47,844 nucleotides of DNA from Elusimicrobiota bacterium. Its GTDB lineage: Bacteria; Elusimicrobiota; Elusimicrobia; UBA1565; UBA9628. A program made the position numbers and the translations under genes. The notes under the pieces are model-generated. The model saw only the letters and a program-made list of their open reading frames with translations. It was not told the DNA's origin and ran no database searches. Each line of letters starts with the position of its first letter. Positions within the stretch are counted from its first letter, which is position 1. The stretch covers positions 1-47,844 of the forward strand of contig JAPLKL010000029.1 of assembly GCA_026388095.1 (NCBI GenBank), given 5' to 3'. Shown piece after piece: positions 1-6,681 of the stretch.

Positions 1-351
1 GAGCTCCCTGATCTTCAGGCGCTCCTGCTCGGCCGGGCCCAGGGCCTCCTCGCTCTTGACGATCTTCACGCCGGCGCGCCCCGCGAGCTTCTCCGCCGCC
101 TCGGTGAAGCTCAGGGACTCCATCTTCATCAGGAAGGCGAACACGTCGCCGCCGGCGCCGCAGCCGAAGCAGTGGAAGGTCTGCCGTTCGGGCGTCACGA
201 TGAACGAGGGGGTGCGCTCCTGATGGAACGGGCAGCGGGCCTTGAAGCTGCGCCCCGCACGCGCCAGCTGCGGGACGTAGTCCTTGACCAGCTCGACGAT
301 GTCTACGCGGGAGCGGATGCTTTCCAAGGCGTATTCCGGGATCAATGCCAT
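1..351 (-). CDS. dnaG: DNA primase DnaG, N-terminal part (cut by window edge)
   Basis: DnaG makes the RNA primers for chromosome replication and works with the replicative helicase. The visible 117 residues start at ATG 351 and contain the CHC2 zinc-binding module: C40, H43, C61 and C64 with the family spacing C-x2-H-x17-C-x2-C, followed by the GCGAGGD stretch. The TOPRIM catalytic core and helicase-binding domain lie outside the window. It is the third gene after a ferredoxin and rpsU, which reproduces the classical rpsU-dnaG macromolecular synthesis operon (the rpoD member is not visible). Identity is certain from the zinc motif and context. Confidence 0.96.
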   Translation of the reverse strand, partial: MALIPEYALESIRSRVDIVELVKDYVPQLARAGRSFKARCPFHQERTPSFIVTPERQTFHCFGCGAGGDVFAFLMKMESLSFTEAAEKLAGRAGVKIVKSEEALGPAEQERLKIREL

Positions 352-429
352 AAATCAACGCTGCCTACCGCCCGGTCAAGGGCCGGCATGCGGTCGGTTC
401 CGAGTCCTCTCGGAGGAACTCGCAGACGT

Positions 430-630
430 TCAGGTGCTGCGGCGCCGGCGCCGGGCACGGCTCATCTTACGGCGCGCTTCAGCGGCCTTGAGCTTGCGCT
501 TGACGCTGGGGGAGACGTAGTGCTGGCGCCTCTTGATCTCCCGCAGGATGCCGTTGCGCTCGCATTCGCGTTTGAAACGCCGGAGGGCTTCCTCGACGGC
601 CTCACCCTGACGCAGTTTGACGAAAACCAT
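430..630 (-). CDS. rpsU: 30S ribosomal protein S21 (bS21)
   Basis: The 66-residue basic protein begins MVFVKLRQGE and has the bS21 core (EALRRFKRECERNGIL followed by a basic C-terminus ending in an arginine run). bS21 sits on the 30S platform and helps initiation. Its ATG directly follows the TAA of the upstream ferredoxin gene with no spacer, and a GGAAGGTGAG stretch inside the ferredoxin end can serve as ribosome-binding site, so translation of the two is probably coupled. dnaG follows 78 nt downstream. Length and sequence fit the family. Confidence 0.95.
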   Translation of the reverse strand: MVFVKLRQGEAVEEALRRFKRECERNGILREIKRRQHYVSPSVKRKLKAAEARRKMSRARRRRRST

Positions 631-1017
631 TTAAGAACTCACCTTCCTGGACCTGCATGGTGCCGCGGTACGACTGTATAATAGGGCCAATTCCCTCAAA
701 GTCGTCTCCGCCAGCCGCTTCTGCGTCTCATAATGGTCCACTACGCATCTGAGGGATTTCTCGCGCATCGCGGGACTGTGCCTTTGCCGCATGACGCTTT
801 TGACCTTGCGCACGTTCGCTATTACGTCCAACGGAAGCCTTTCGCTATCGGGACGCACCGCACTCCGCGGGCACGCGTCCTGACAGGTGCCGCAATGGAT
901 GCACTGGTCGGCATGAATCCACGCCTTGATATCCTCCCGTATGGAGATGGCCGTCGCCGGGCATTTCTCGACGCAGGTCGTGCAGCCATCGCAGATTTCT
1001 TGTTTGATCCAAGGCAT
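631..1017 (-). CDS. Two-[4Fe-4S] ferredoxin-like protein with C-terminal extension
   Basis: This 128-residue protein carries two bacterial ferredoxin cluster motifs: C9, C12, C15, C19 and C39, C42, C45, C49, each in CxxCxxCxxxCP arrangement, which should bind two [4Fe-4S] clusters for electron transfer. After residue 55 comes a basic extension of about 70 residues without further cluster motifs, longer than a minimal ferredoxin. The start at 1017 is chosen because AAGGAGAG lies just upstream; an in-frame ATG at 1122 lacks such a site. It abuts rpsU and probably heads the ferredoxin-rpsU-dnaG operon. The partner of the ferredoxin cannot be read from the sequence. Confidence 0.85.
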   Translation of the reverse strand: MPWIKQEICDGCTTCVEKCPATAISIREDIKAWIHADQCIHCGTCQDACPRSAVRPDSERLPLDVIANVRKVKSVMRQRHSPAMREKSLRCVVDHYETQKRLAETTLRELALLYSRTAAPCRSRKVSS

Positions 1018-1101
1018 GTATTCTCTCCTTTTGTGCCGAAATCCCCCCTCCCATCCCCAGATCCGAAGTCGACTCTCCATCGGCGACAGCGGATGATAGC
1101 A

Positions 1102-1128
1102 GGGCCCGCACCACTGCGGCACGGGCCC
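1102..1128 (-). terminator. GC-rich hairpin between two minus-strand units
   Basis: Perfect 7-bp arms GGGCCCG and CGGGCCC flank a 13-nt loop, 22 nt past the stop of the gene at 1150-1521. There is no strong U tract, so it may be a weak or Rho-assisted terminator separating the small-protein cluster from the ferredoxin-rpsU-dnaG operon. Confidence 0.45.
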
Positions 1129-1149
1129 CGTTTATCACCTGGTCAGTGC

Positions 1150-1521
1150 CTATTTCTTCGGCGGCGTCCCCTGATGGGGTTTCTGCGGCGCGGGCTTCTG
1201 GTAGCTCGGCTTCGCCTGGGACTGAGGCTTGGCGGCTGTCGCGCCGGCTGGCTGGGCTGGGGTCGCGACCGGCTTCGCTGGGGGCTGAGGCTTGGCGACT
1301 GTCGCGCCGGCTGGCTGAGCTGGGGTCGCGACCGGCTTCGCTGGGGACTGAGGCTTGGCGACTGTCGCGCCAGCTGGCTGGGCTGGGGTCGCGACTGGCT
1401 GCGTGACACTGGTGACAAGCCTCATGGGCTTGCCGCAGCACACGGGCAACTGGTTCTGGGGCAACGCGAATGTCTTTTTCGGGTGGTCTTTATTCACGGC
1501 GCACACGTAGTCTACTGACAT
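1150..1521 (-). CDS. CCGKPM mini-zinc-knuckle protein A with Ala/Pro repeat tail
   Basis: The 123-residue protein has a compact N-terminal domain (YVCAVNKDH at residues 5-13, then PVCCGKPM) and a long tail made of three 21-residue repeats (PVATPAQPAGAT followed by VAKPQ-type sequence). The C-x5-H and C-C residues look like metal ligands; the CCGKPM end resembles the CCGxxM loop of desulforedoxin-type iron/zinc knuckles (family knowledge; assignment inferred). Two paralogs lie at 2611-2826 and within 2850-3464. AAAGGAGG upstream supports ATG 1521. No signal peptide is seen, so the protein is probably cytoplasmic. It is the last gene of the long minus-strand run headed by arsR. Function unknown. 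Confidence 0.8.
   Translation of the reverse strand: MSVDYVCAVNKDHPKKTFALPQNQLPVCCGKPMRLVTSVTQPVATPAQPAGATVAKPQSPAKPVATPAQPAGATVAKPQPPAKPVATPAQPAGATAAKPQSQAKPSYQKPAPQKPHQGTPPKK
1226..1405 (-). repeat. 63-bp tandem repeat, about 3 copies, inside a CDS
   Basis: Copies begin near 1226, 1289 and 1352 (each starts GGCTTGGCG on the plus strand) and differ at few positions. The period is a multiple of three and encodes the 21-residue Pro/Ala/Lys repeat of the gene at 1150-1521, so copy-number changes would lengthen or shorten the tail without a frameshift. Confidence 0.9.
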
Positions 1522-1598
1522 TTGGACATCCTCCTTTCGTCATTTGAACGACATTTCTTCTTCTAATGGAGATCCTTCTGCTCGTTTATTGCCCTTCT

Positions 1599-1982
1599 TC
1601 ATTTTGGAGTCAGGAACACATGAATGGTGCGGACGACTTTTCCTTCCATGATGATGCTTATAGGGTCTCCCAACTTGATATCGGCGAGCATGACCTCTTT
1701 GTGATTGCTCCCCTTGTCCAGTTGGGTCCCGGCGGACAGCGTGATTTTCTTGGTCTTCCCCGTTTCGGTCTTGACCACTATCTCCCGGTTCGTTGCGTCA
1801 ACCGAACGCACCGTCCCGAACAGCTTGGTCTTCGTTGCTGTTTTCTGCGCCTGCGTGACGCCTGTAGGTCGCTGAATCGACGCAGACTGGGCTTGAGGAC
1901 CGCCTGGCTGCTCATGTGCGACCGCGGTTTGAATCATCAGACACAAAAGGCCGGCAGCGGCGACCGCGCTTGACTTCGGCAT
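1599..1982 (-). CDS. Small exported beta-rich protein, DUF5666-like
   Basis: This 127-residue protein begins with a Sec signal peptide (MPKSSAVAAAGLLCLMIQTAVA, probable cut near residue 22-23). After a Gln/Pro-rich linker it has one beta-rich domain: LFGTVRSVDATNREIVVKT, then TGKTKKITLSAGTQ and GDPISIIMEGKVV. This pattern is typical of small OB-like periplasmic domains such as DUF5666 (resemblance only). GGAGG seven bases before the ATG fixes the start. It is one of the two clearly exported products of the ArsR-headed gene run, the other being the lipoprotein at 6978-7142. Role unknown. Confidence 0.7.
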   Translation of the reverse strand: MPKSSAVAAAGLLCLMIQTAVAHEQPGGPQAQSASIQRPTGVTQAQKTATKTKLFGTVRSVDATNREIVVKTETGKTKKITLSAGTQLDKGSNHKEVMLADIKLGDPISIIMEGKVVRTIHVFLTPK

Positions 1983-1993
1983 CTCTGGACCTC

Positions 1994-2503
1994 CTACTTC
2001 ACGGGATTGCGACTTTTCGCTGAATGCTCTGTTTGTCCGGACAAGCCAGCCGGCTCGGATGGGGTAGGCGGCGACTGCTCAGGCAAAGGGTGGTACTCCA
2101 CCTCCAACCGATATTCGACATGGCATCCGCAGACTTCGCGTGATCCCGGGTGGAGCGGCTCCGGGCAAGAGACGCTGTTTTCGCTAAGAGACTGCCGGGA
2201 TTTTGCGGCCTGTTCGATGACTTCTGAGAAATCAAAACAACCCTTGCCGCACCGTCCCGGGCAGTCCATCCTGGACCGGAGTGATTTGCCAGGAACCATA
2301 GTCTGGACAGAATCTTCCAGGACCTCGTTGTGGGCGCCAAAGAACTGAAGATGGAGCTTGAGGTCTTTGATGGATGGGAATCTCGCATCCAGCGTATCGC
2401 CAGCAATCTCACGATTGCGGGCAGCCTCGGCCCGCTGGACTTTCTCCTCATTCTTGTTCAAATCTCGAAGCTTCCGGCGTTTACGAAAATGTCGTCTAGC
2501 CAT
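1994..2503 (-). CDS. Cysteine-rich conserved-looking protein (putative zinc protein)
   Basis: The 169-residue product has a very basic N-terminus (ARRHFRKRRKLRDL), a helical charged segment, then CPGRCGKGCFDF, a lone Cys about 30 residues later (SVSCPEPLHPG), and CGCHVEYRLEVEY, followed by a Pro/Ser-rich tail. The spaced cysteines suggest a structural metal site of the type C-x3-C-x2-GC-F-D-F...C...C-x-C. I do not recognise a named family. Start 2503 is preferred over ATG 2518 because AGGAGG lies just before it, although the spacing is short. It sits between two members of the CCGKPM family in the same minus-strand run. Confidence 0.65.
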   Translation of the reverse strand: MARRHFRKRRKLRDLNKNEEKVQRAEAARNREIAGDTLDARFPSIKDLKLHLQFFGAHNEVLEDSVQTMVPGKSLRSRMDCPGRCGKGCFDFSEVIEQAAKSRQSLSENSVSCPEPLHPGSREVCGCHVEYRLEVEYHPLPEQSPPTPSEPAGLSGQTEHSAKSRNPVK

Positions 2504-2610
2504 AACCCTCCTCGGCATGGTCCAACAACAGGGCTTCTCCCGGCGTGCTGGCTGTGCCTTTTGTCACCTGGGGGATATGAACCCCGCGGCCTTCCCAAAA
2601 ACGGACTAGT

Positions 2611-2826
2611 CTATTTCCAGAGTTGCCACCATTGCTTCTCCTTCTGGGGAATCGTAATGCATCCCTCGTGCGTCCATAAAGCTTGGGGATTACTCGCGAC
2701 GGCCGCAGTCTGCGACGGGCCTTGCGTCAGCGCCATCGGCTTGCCGCAACACACCGGCGTCTGGCTCTGCGGCTGCCCATACAACCTTTTGTGGACCTTC
2801 GCCACGGCACATACGTACTCCGGCAT
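2611..2826 (-). CDS. CCGKPM mini-zinc-knuckle protein B
   Basis: This 71-residue protein starts MPEYVCAVAKVH and continues to TPVCCGKPMALT, matching the N-terminal domains of its paralogs at 1150-1521 and 2850-3077. Its tail differs completely: it holds an extra His and Cys (WTHEGC) and ends in a tryptophan-rich stretch (KQWWQLWK). The candidate ligands are C5, H11 and the CC pair. AAGGAGGG upstream supports ATG 2826; the longer frame to 3000 lacks a ribosome-binding site. The preserved knuckle with a divergent tail suggests that the knuckle is the functional core and the tails give partner or location specificity (inference). Confidence 0.8.
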   Translation of the reverse strand: MPEYVCAVAKVHKRLYGQPQSQTPVCCGKPMALTQGPSQTAAVASNPQALWTHEGCITIPQKEKQWWQLWK

Positions 2827-2849
2827 TTTGGATCCCTCCTTGTTGCTGT

Positions 2850-3464
2850 TTAGCTCTTCTGCGTCCCTGTCTTTGGCTGATGGGACGTCGACGGCTTGCC
2901 TGCCGGCGCGGCCTGAGGCTTGGCGGTTGTTGAGGTCGACGCTTGGACCGCAGCAGGTTTCACCAGACATCGCGCTAGCACCATGGGCTTGCCGCAACAT
3001 TGCGGAGGCGGAGTCTGCGGCTTCCCGCAGGACTCAATATGGCCCTTATTCACGGCGCACACATATTCCACTGGCATTTTCATTTCTCCTGTTTGCTGAG
3101 AGCCCTTCTTGTCCATGATTACAGATGCCTGATTCTTGCGCAAAACCAAAAGATGGGTTATAACCATGTAGCAAACGAATCGAGCCACGGCTTTCCAATA
3201 AGGGTCATGCAACTGAAAGACATGCCTTGATGCGACATCCGCATGCAACGCGGCCATGACGGCAAGGGCCGAAATAATGGCCCCCCAGAGACCCCCGACA
3301 TACCAAGCCACGAGACTGATTGGGGGGATATATAAACATGAAATAGCCAAGTCAGATCCAATGAAGCCGCCAAGGCCCCGGACCGCCGCTATCCAGACAA
3401 GTCCCGATAGCAGAACGTAAAATTGGGGTAGTTCATCCATGAAGCTCTTAAGCCGCCGGATCAT
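2850..3464 (-). CDS. Sensor-type membrane domain continuous in frame with CCGKPM protein C
   Basis: Residues 1-115 form about four hydrophobic helices (VLLSGLVWIAAVRGLGGFI, CLYIPPISLVAWYVGGLWGA and ISALAVMAAL, and RFVCYMVITHLLVL). They resemble the N-terminal membrane region that precedes kinase or GGDEF domains, but no such output domain follows. Instead the same frame runs without a stop into a CCGKPM knuckle (YVCAVNKGH, QCCGKPMVL) and a Lys/Pro/Thr tail. An internal ribosome-binding site suggests that the knuckle is also, or only, made separately from ATG 3077 (75 residues). This is either a true fusion or a truncated membrane gene whose stop was lost. The knuckle is certain as a family member; the fusion is not. 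Confidence 0.65.
   Translation of the reverse strand: MIRRLKSFMDELPQFYVLLSGLVWIAAVRGLGGFIGSDLAISCLYIPPISLVAWYVGGLWGAIISALAVMAALHADVASRHVFQLHDPYWKAVARFVCYMVITHLLVLRKNQASVIMDKKGSQQTGEMKMPVEYVCAVNKGHIESCGKPQTPPPQCCGKPMVLARCLVKPAAVQASTSTTAKPQAAPAGKPSTSHQPKTGTQKS
3075..3090 (-). promoter_or_regulatory. Internal Shine-Dalgarno and ATG for CCGKPM protein C
   Basis: AGGAG at 3090-3086 precedes ATG 3077 by 8 nt. This ideal spacing makes independent initiation of the 75-residue knuckle protein (2850-3077) likely, even though the upstream membrane frame reads straight through. Confidence 0.65.
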
Positions 3465-3495
3465 GGCGCTTTCTCACCCCAAGGCATGCGGCATT

Positions 3496-4158
3496 TCATG
3501 GTTCCCCCAGCACTTGAAGCACCGTGGTGACGTCCGGGGCGGTTCTTAGCAGGTAGATCATCTTGTCGTTGCACATGGTTCTTCTAGCCCATATTGGGAT
3601 GTCGTATCCTGGTTCGCGCGTGGACCTCAGGAATAATGCGACGACAAAGATGCGGTTCTCAATGTCCCCCTCTGGCTGAAGGCCGTTTCGGGAAATCCCC
3701 AGCGCCATCCGTTGCCCCAGGGATTCTCTGAGCCGATGGTGGAGGAAGGCCAAGCCACGATGGTACTCGACTGCGCGAAGATCGATCCCTTTCTTGAGGC
3801 TCTCAGCGATCCTTGCGCTTCTCAGGAAGATGTCGCCGGCGCCGTGCAGAGCCCTGGGCACGAGTTCATCAACGGCGTCCCTCAATGTCGCGGACTTGAG
3901 CGGCAGGATGATCGAGTTCGGGCTGAATCTCGGGGCCTGCGTTGATTCTGCATGGGAAACCCGGAATCCATCGTCGCGCATCACATCCGACTGGAACCAA
4001 TTCCCGCATTGACGGCAGCCGAACTCGGTGCCGCTACTGGACAACCGGGCTAGACCCAATACCTTCCCGCAAACCGGGCAAAGATGCTGATCAGCCGGGC
4101 TTTTCAGCTCCGCGTCTTGTGAGGAGGTCCGCTTGTCATTCTTGCCGGGAGCGCTCAT
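3496..4158 (-). CDS. Zinc-ribbon protein with PtsN/EIIA-like C-terminal domain
   Basis: This 220-residue protein opens with a zinc ribbon (CPVCGKVLGLA then FGCRQCGNWF, four cysteines at about residues 27-54). From about residue 80 on it resembles a PTS EIIA type-2 (PtsN) fold: an ILPLKSATLRDAVDELV start, a helical pair, AFLHHRLRESL at the place of the phosphorylatable His loop, then MALGISRNGL and a late IFVVALFLRS strand. The EIIA assignment rests on pattern only and the spacing is loose. It lies 6 nt after the HTH-like gene at 4165. If correct, it could be a phosphorylation-responsive regulator next to the PEP-carboxykinase-like protein of the same run. Confidence 0.55.
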   Translation of the reverse strand: MSAPGKNDKRTSSQDAELKSPADQHLCPVCGKVLGLARLSSSGTEFGCRQCGNWFQSDVMRDDGFRVSHAESTQAPRFSPNSIILPLKSATLRDAVDELVPRALHGAGDIFLRSARIAESLKKGIDLRAVEYHRGLAFLHHRLRESLGQRMALGISRNGLQPEGDIENRIFVVALFLRSTREPGYDIPIWARRTMCNDKMIYLLRTAPDVTTVLQVLGEP

Positions 4159-4164
4159 GGCAGC

Positions 4165-4398
4165 TCACTTTGAAGCTCTCGGGGGGAGTATCGCCGCCAG
4201 CGTGCCCGCGAGCAGTTTGACTTCGCGCGCGGTATAACCCTGGAGATGCGGTTGCAGCTTCGCGACTCGCTCGAGCCTTACCAAAGAAACTTCCTTGATG
4301 CCCAACACGCCGCAGACTTCTTTTTTTGTCATGATGACGGTTTGCGCTTTGTCGGACTCCTTGATGCTCGGCGACTGCTTGGCTTCCTTGTCGGCCAT
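4165..4398 (-). CDS. Small helix-turn-helix-like protein
   Basis: After a 25-residue charged, disordered N-terminus, the 77-residue protein has KKEVCGVLGIKEVSLVRL, which reads as a helix-turn-helix of the MerR/excisionase type, followed by YTAREVKLLAGTL, the wing-like segment common in such proteins. GGAGG upstream of ATG 4398 sets the start; the longer frame to 4599 has none and would overlap the TPR gene. It could be a DNA-binding accessory regulator of the cluster or an adaptor. No partner can be named. Confidence 0.6.
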   Translation of the reverse strand: MADKEAKQSPSIKESDKAQTVIMTKKEVCGVLGIKEVSLVRLERVAKLQPHLQGYTAREVKLLAGTLAAILPPRASK

Positions 4399-4454
4399 CG
4401 CGATATCCTCCGATTCGCAGTTTGAACTCACTCTTCCCATTCCCACCTTATCCT

Positions 4455-4757
4455 CTATCCCACCCGAAAGGCGTGAAGGCGGGTGGATAATCCCCTTCCA
4501 TAGTCCTGGATAGTTTGCCGGAGCAAGGGATTGCCGGGATGCAGCGCCAGCACCTTGTTCCAATACTCCAAGGCCTTGCTCTCTTGGCCCATGTCCCAAA
4601 GCGCTTTCCCTATCTCAACAAGGCTCGCAACGTCCTGGGGATGGGTTTGAAGCCTCTCATCGCACAAAGCGAGAAATCGCCTGATTTTCTCCCGGTGAGT
4701 CTCCCGTGCGGGAGTAACGGGCGGCGCGCTGTTCTCCACAACTAATTCGACGGGCAT
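4455..4757 (-). CDS. Mini-TPR protein 1
   Basis: The 100-residue soluble protein has a tetratricopeptide repeat (VASLVEIGKALWDMGQESKA, then LEYWNKVLALHPGN) preceded by a helical segment. TPR units bind other proteins. The ATG lies one base past the TGA of the neighbouring TPR gene at 4759-5001, so the two are translationally coupled and may be stoichiometric partners. No signal peptide is seen. The match to the TPR consensus at the W-L-G-Y-A-like positions is clear; its target is unknown. Confidence 0.75.
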   Translation of the reverse strand: MPVELVVENSAPPVTPARETHREKIRRFLALCDERLQTHPQDVASLVEIGKALWDMGQESKALEYWNKVLALHPGNPLLRQTIQDYGRGLSTRLHAFRVG

Positions 4758-4758
4758 T

Positions 4759-5001
4759 TCATTCTCTCATGAATTCTGCCTCAACGGTGTGAATCAGCCT
4801 CTTGGCCACCTCATGCCTGGGATCGACCTCCAAGATGGAGTGCCAGACTGCCAAGGCGGCTGGATAATCCTGGCATAGCCGGTACGCCATGCCGAGGGTG
4901 ACTCGCGCTTCCAGGTCCTTGGGATTCGCCCTGATTCGATCCCGGTATTTCTGGGCCATGGAGGACCATGTGGACTGAGACGATTTCTTGTAGGCGTTCA
5001 T
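4759..5001 (-). CDS. Mini-TPR protein 2
   Basis: This 80-residue protein contains LEARVTLGMAYRLCQDYPAA followed by LAVWHSILEVDPRHEVA, a canonical TPR with the W at the same place as in its neighbour (SILEVDP versus KVLALHP). ATG 5001 overlaps the TGA of the PEPCK-like gene (ATGA), so it is made together with that enzyme. This tight linkage suggests that the mini-TPRs are accessory subunits or scaffolds of the PEPCK-like protein (inference). Confidence 0.75.
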   Translation of the reverse strand: MNAYKKSSQSTWSSMAQKYRDRIRANPKDLEARVTLGMAYRLCQDYPAALAVWHSILEVDPRHEVAKRLIHTVEAEFMRE

Positions 5002-6635
5002 ATCGCGTTGCGGACTTCCGGCTTCAGGCCGGGGAATCGCGTCAGCCATGCGCGCCGTTCCTCCCGGAGGTCTCTGACCAATCCGACATAGACGCTCGGA
5101 GTGTAATGCCGCGAAGGTGTATATGCCTTCCATAGGGGAATGCCCGGCACCTCTATCGGCACTTCATATTCCCAATTCCGGTCGAGGCGCCAGCCTGCCT
5201 GCGGCCTGGATTTTTGACGGACCACGAACGACAGGAGATGGGTGGAAACGTTCTTGGTGATCTTCAGGTTGAAGGCGGCGTCCGTGGTCAAATCCGCCCC
5301 TTTGCCGATACTCCCGGTATTGAGGAGGTAGACTTCGGTCCCCGGGCTCGATTTGAGCAGTTCCAGAAGTCTGTTGCCCTCATCTTCTTCCGGCCCGATG
5401 ACAAGCGGATTGAAACCAACCTGATGTTTGGTGGGGCCTTGGAATCCGGAGTCGCCACCGGCGGCCCCTGCGGATTCGCCGAGCATGAAGTAGGCTGCGG
5501 CCTGCTCCGGCGTGAGCCTGGCTAGGGGCGGCATGATCGTCTCGTGACGAGTGATGAGTATCAACTTGTGGACGCGAGCCAGATCGATGGAGTCGCCGGT
5601 GTTGGGGATGCGTGAACGTAGAGCCACGGCGCGGCCATCGGCCGAACTCGTGGCTCCCGCGAATCGGATTTTGCCTGCCGGACCGACCGGGACATTCTCG
5701 AAAATGGAACTGGGAGAGATGAGCGCATCAAAGAGGCCCGGCTGGTCATCCCGCGTCAATCCATTGGTCCTAACATAGAAATTGTCCTCCGTCCCGTATG
5801 CCTTCCCATCGGGAGACCATAGGACGATGTCGTCTTGGAGCACGGTGACGCTTTCCGGAGGAACCAGGCGGTGGTCTTCCATCGTCAAGGTCGTCTTGCC
5901 GGTCCCGGGAAGCCCCACGAGGAGCATCCCGCATTCATGGATATTGCTGTCGTCCCTCACCCATATCGTTTTCGAACCCGCATGCAGCCCGAGCCCTCCG
6001 AGGCGCTTGACTCTATGCATCGCTTGGCGGAAGAAGGATGTGCGGGCTTCCTCCGCGCAATCGGTGCCGAGGACATAGGAAATCCCGGCCTCGGGATGGA
6101 CGAGGTTCAGGCGTTCGGGGATGTGGCCGCATTTGGCTTCGCCATCCAGCCAGTCCGGGAAGAAAACCGTCAGAAGATCCGGCGCATAGCGCGGGTCCCG
6201 GCGCGATGGATCGGCCGGGAAAAGCAGTTTGGACCACATCCATGCGATTCGCGCAAAGGCGCGCGGGACGAGCAATCGACAATGGAAGGTGTTCCCCGGG
6301 GAGGCACCCATGATCCTGTCCATGCTGATCCATTGGATGCTCGGCATTCGCGCCGCCACTCTCTGCAACACTTCATGGAGAAGCTGAGGCGGAAGTTCCC
6401 TCTGGGAGCGGCCCAATCTGACTCCCGCTCCAGCCAAATATACGCTGCTGGCGGTCCCACTGGCGCCCATCCGCGTGGAGAAAGCCGGAGCCCCGAAATC
6501 CGTCATCCGCGCATCAGCGACGGCGAATGAGCGGAGTTCCGCTTCGGCGGGGTTGTTGAGGGTGCCCAAGTCCGGGAAGGTCTTGGCCCAAGGAAATCCA
6601 GCCCACATTCTCGGCATGAGAGTTCCTTTATCCAT
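4998..6635 (-). CDS. Divergent ATP-type phosphoenolpyruvate carboxykinase-like protein
   Basis: This 545-residue protein follows the order of motifs of ATP-PEPCK: a VLGTD...EEARTSFFRQAM segment (like the GGTxYAGExKKS region), LHAG, the P-loop GLPGTGKTTLT at 241-251 (Lys247), a kinase-2-like LQDDI with D268 and D269, IFENVPV, and LTPEQAAAYFMLGES. Genuine PEPCKs convert oxaloacetate plus ATP to PEP. Here several signature stretches are altered (DDEHGW and the SGYTAK/AGTE region are not intact), so activity may have shifted to another kinase or nucleotide-dependent role. The start is ATG 6635, with GGAGGG just upstream; ATG 6716 would overlap the previous gene. It lies in an ArsR-controlled operon, which is odd for a gluconeogenic enzyme. 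Confidence 0.75.
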   Translation of the reverse strand: MDKGTLMPRMWAGFPWAKTFPDLGTLNNPAEAELRSFAVADARMTDFGAPAFSTRMGASGTASSVYLAGAGVRLGRSQRELPPQLLHEVLQRVAARMPSIQWISMDRIMGASPGNTFHCRLLVPRAFARIAWMWSKLLFPADPSRRDPRYAPDLLTVFFPDWLDGEAKCGHIPERLNLVHPEAGISYVLGTDCAEEARTSFFRQAMHRVKRLGGLGLHAGSKTIWVRDDSNIHECGMLLVGLPGTGKTTLTMEDHRLVPPESVTVLQDDIVLWSPDGKAYGTEDNFYVRTNGLTRDDQPGLFDALISPSSIFENVPVGPAGKIRFAGATSSADGRAVALRSRIPNTGDSIDLARVHKLILITRHETIMPPLARLTPEQAAAYFMLGESAGAAGGDSGFQGPTKHQVGFNPLVIGPEEDEGNRLLELLKSSPGTEVYLLNTGSIGKGADLTTDAAFNLKITKNVSTHLLSFVVRQKSRPQAGWRLDRNWEYEVPIEVPGIPLWKAYTPSRHYTPSVYVGLVRDLREERRAWLTRFPGLKPEVRNAI

Positions 6636-6681
6636 GCTTCCCTCCGAATGACGGCTTTCCGGAATCGCCCCTATGGTCAGT

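Noticed and set aside
1226-1405. CRISPR-like repeat array
   Set aside because: Repeats are contiguous, 63 bp, coding and in frame; there are no spacers.
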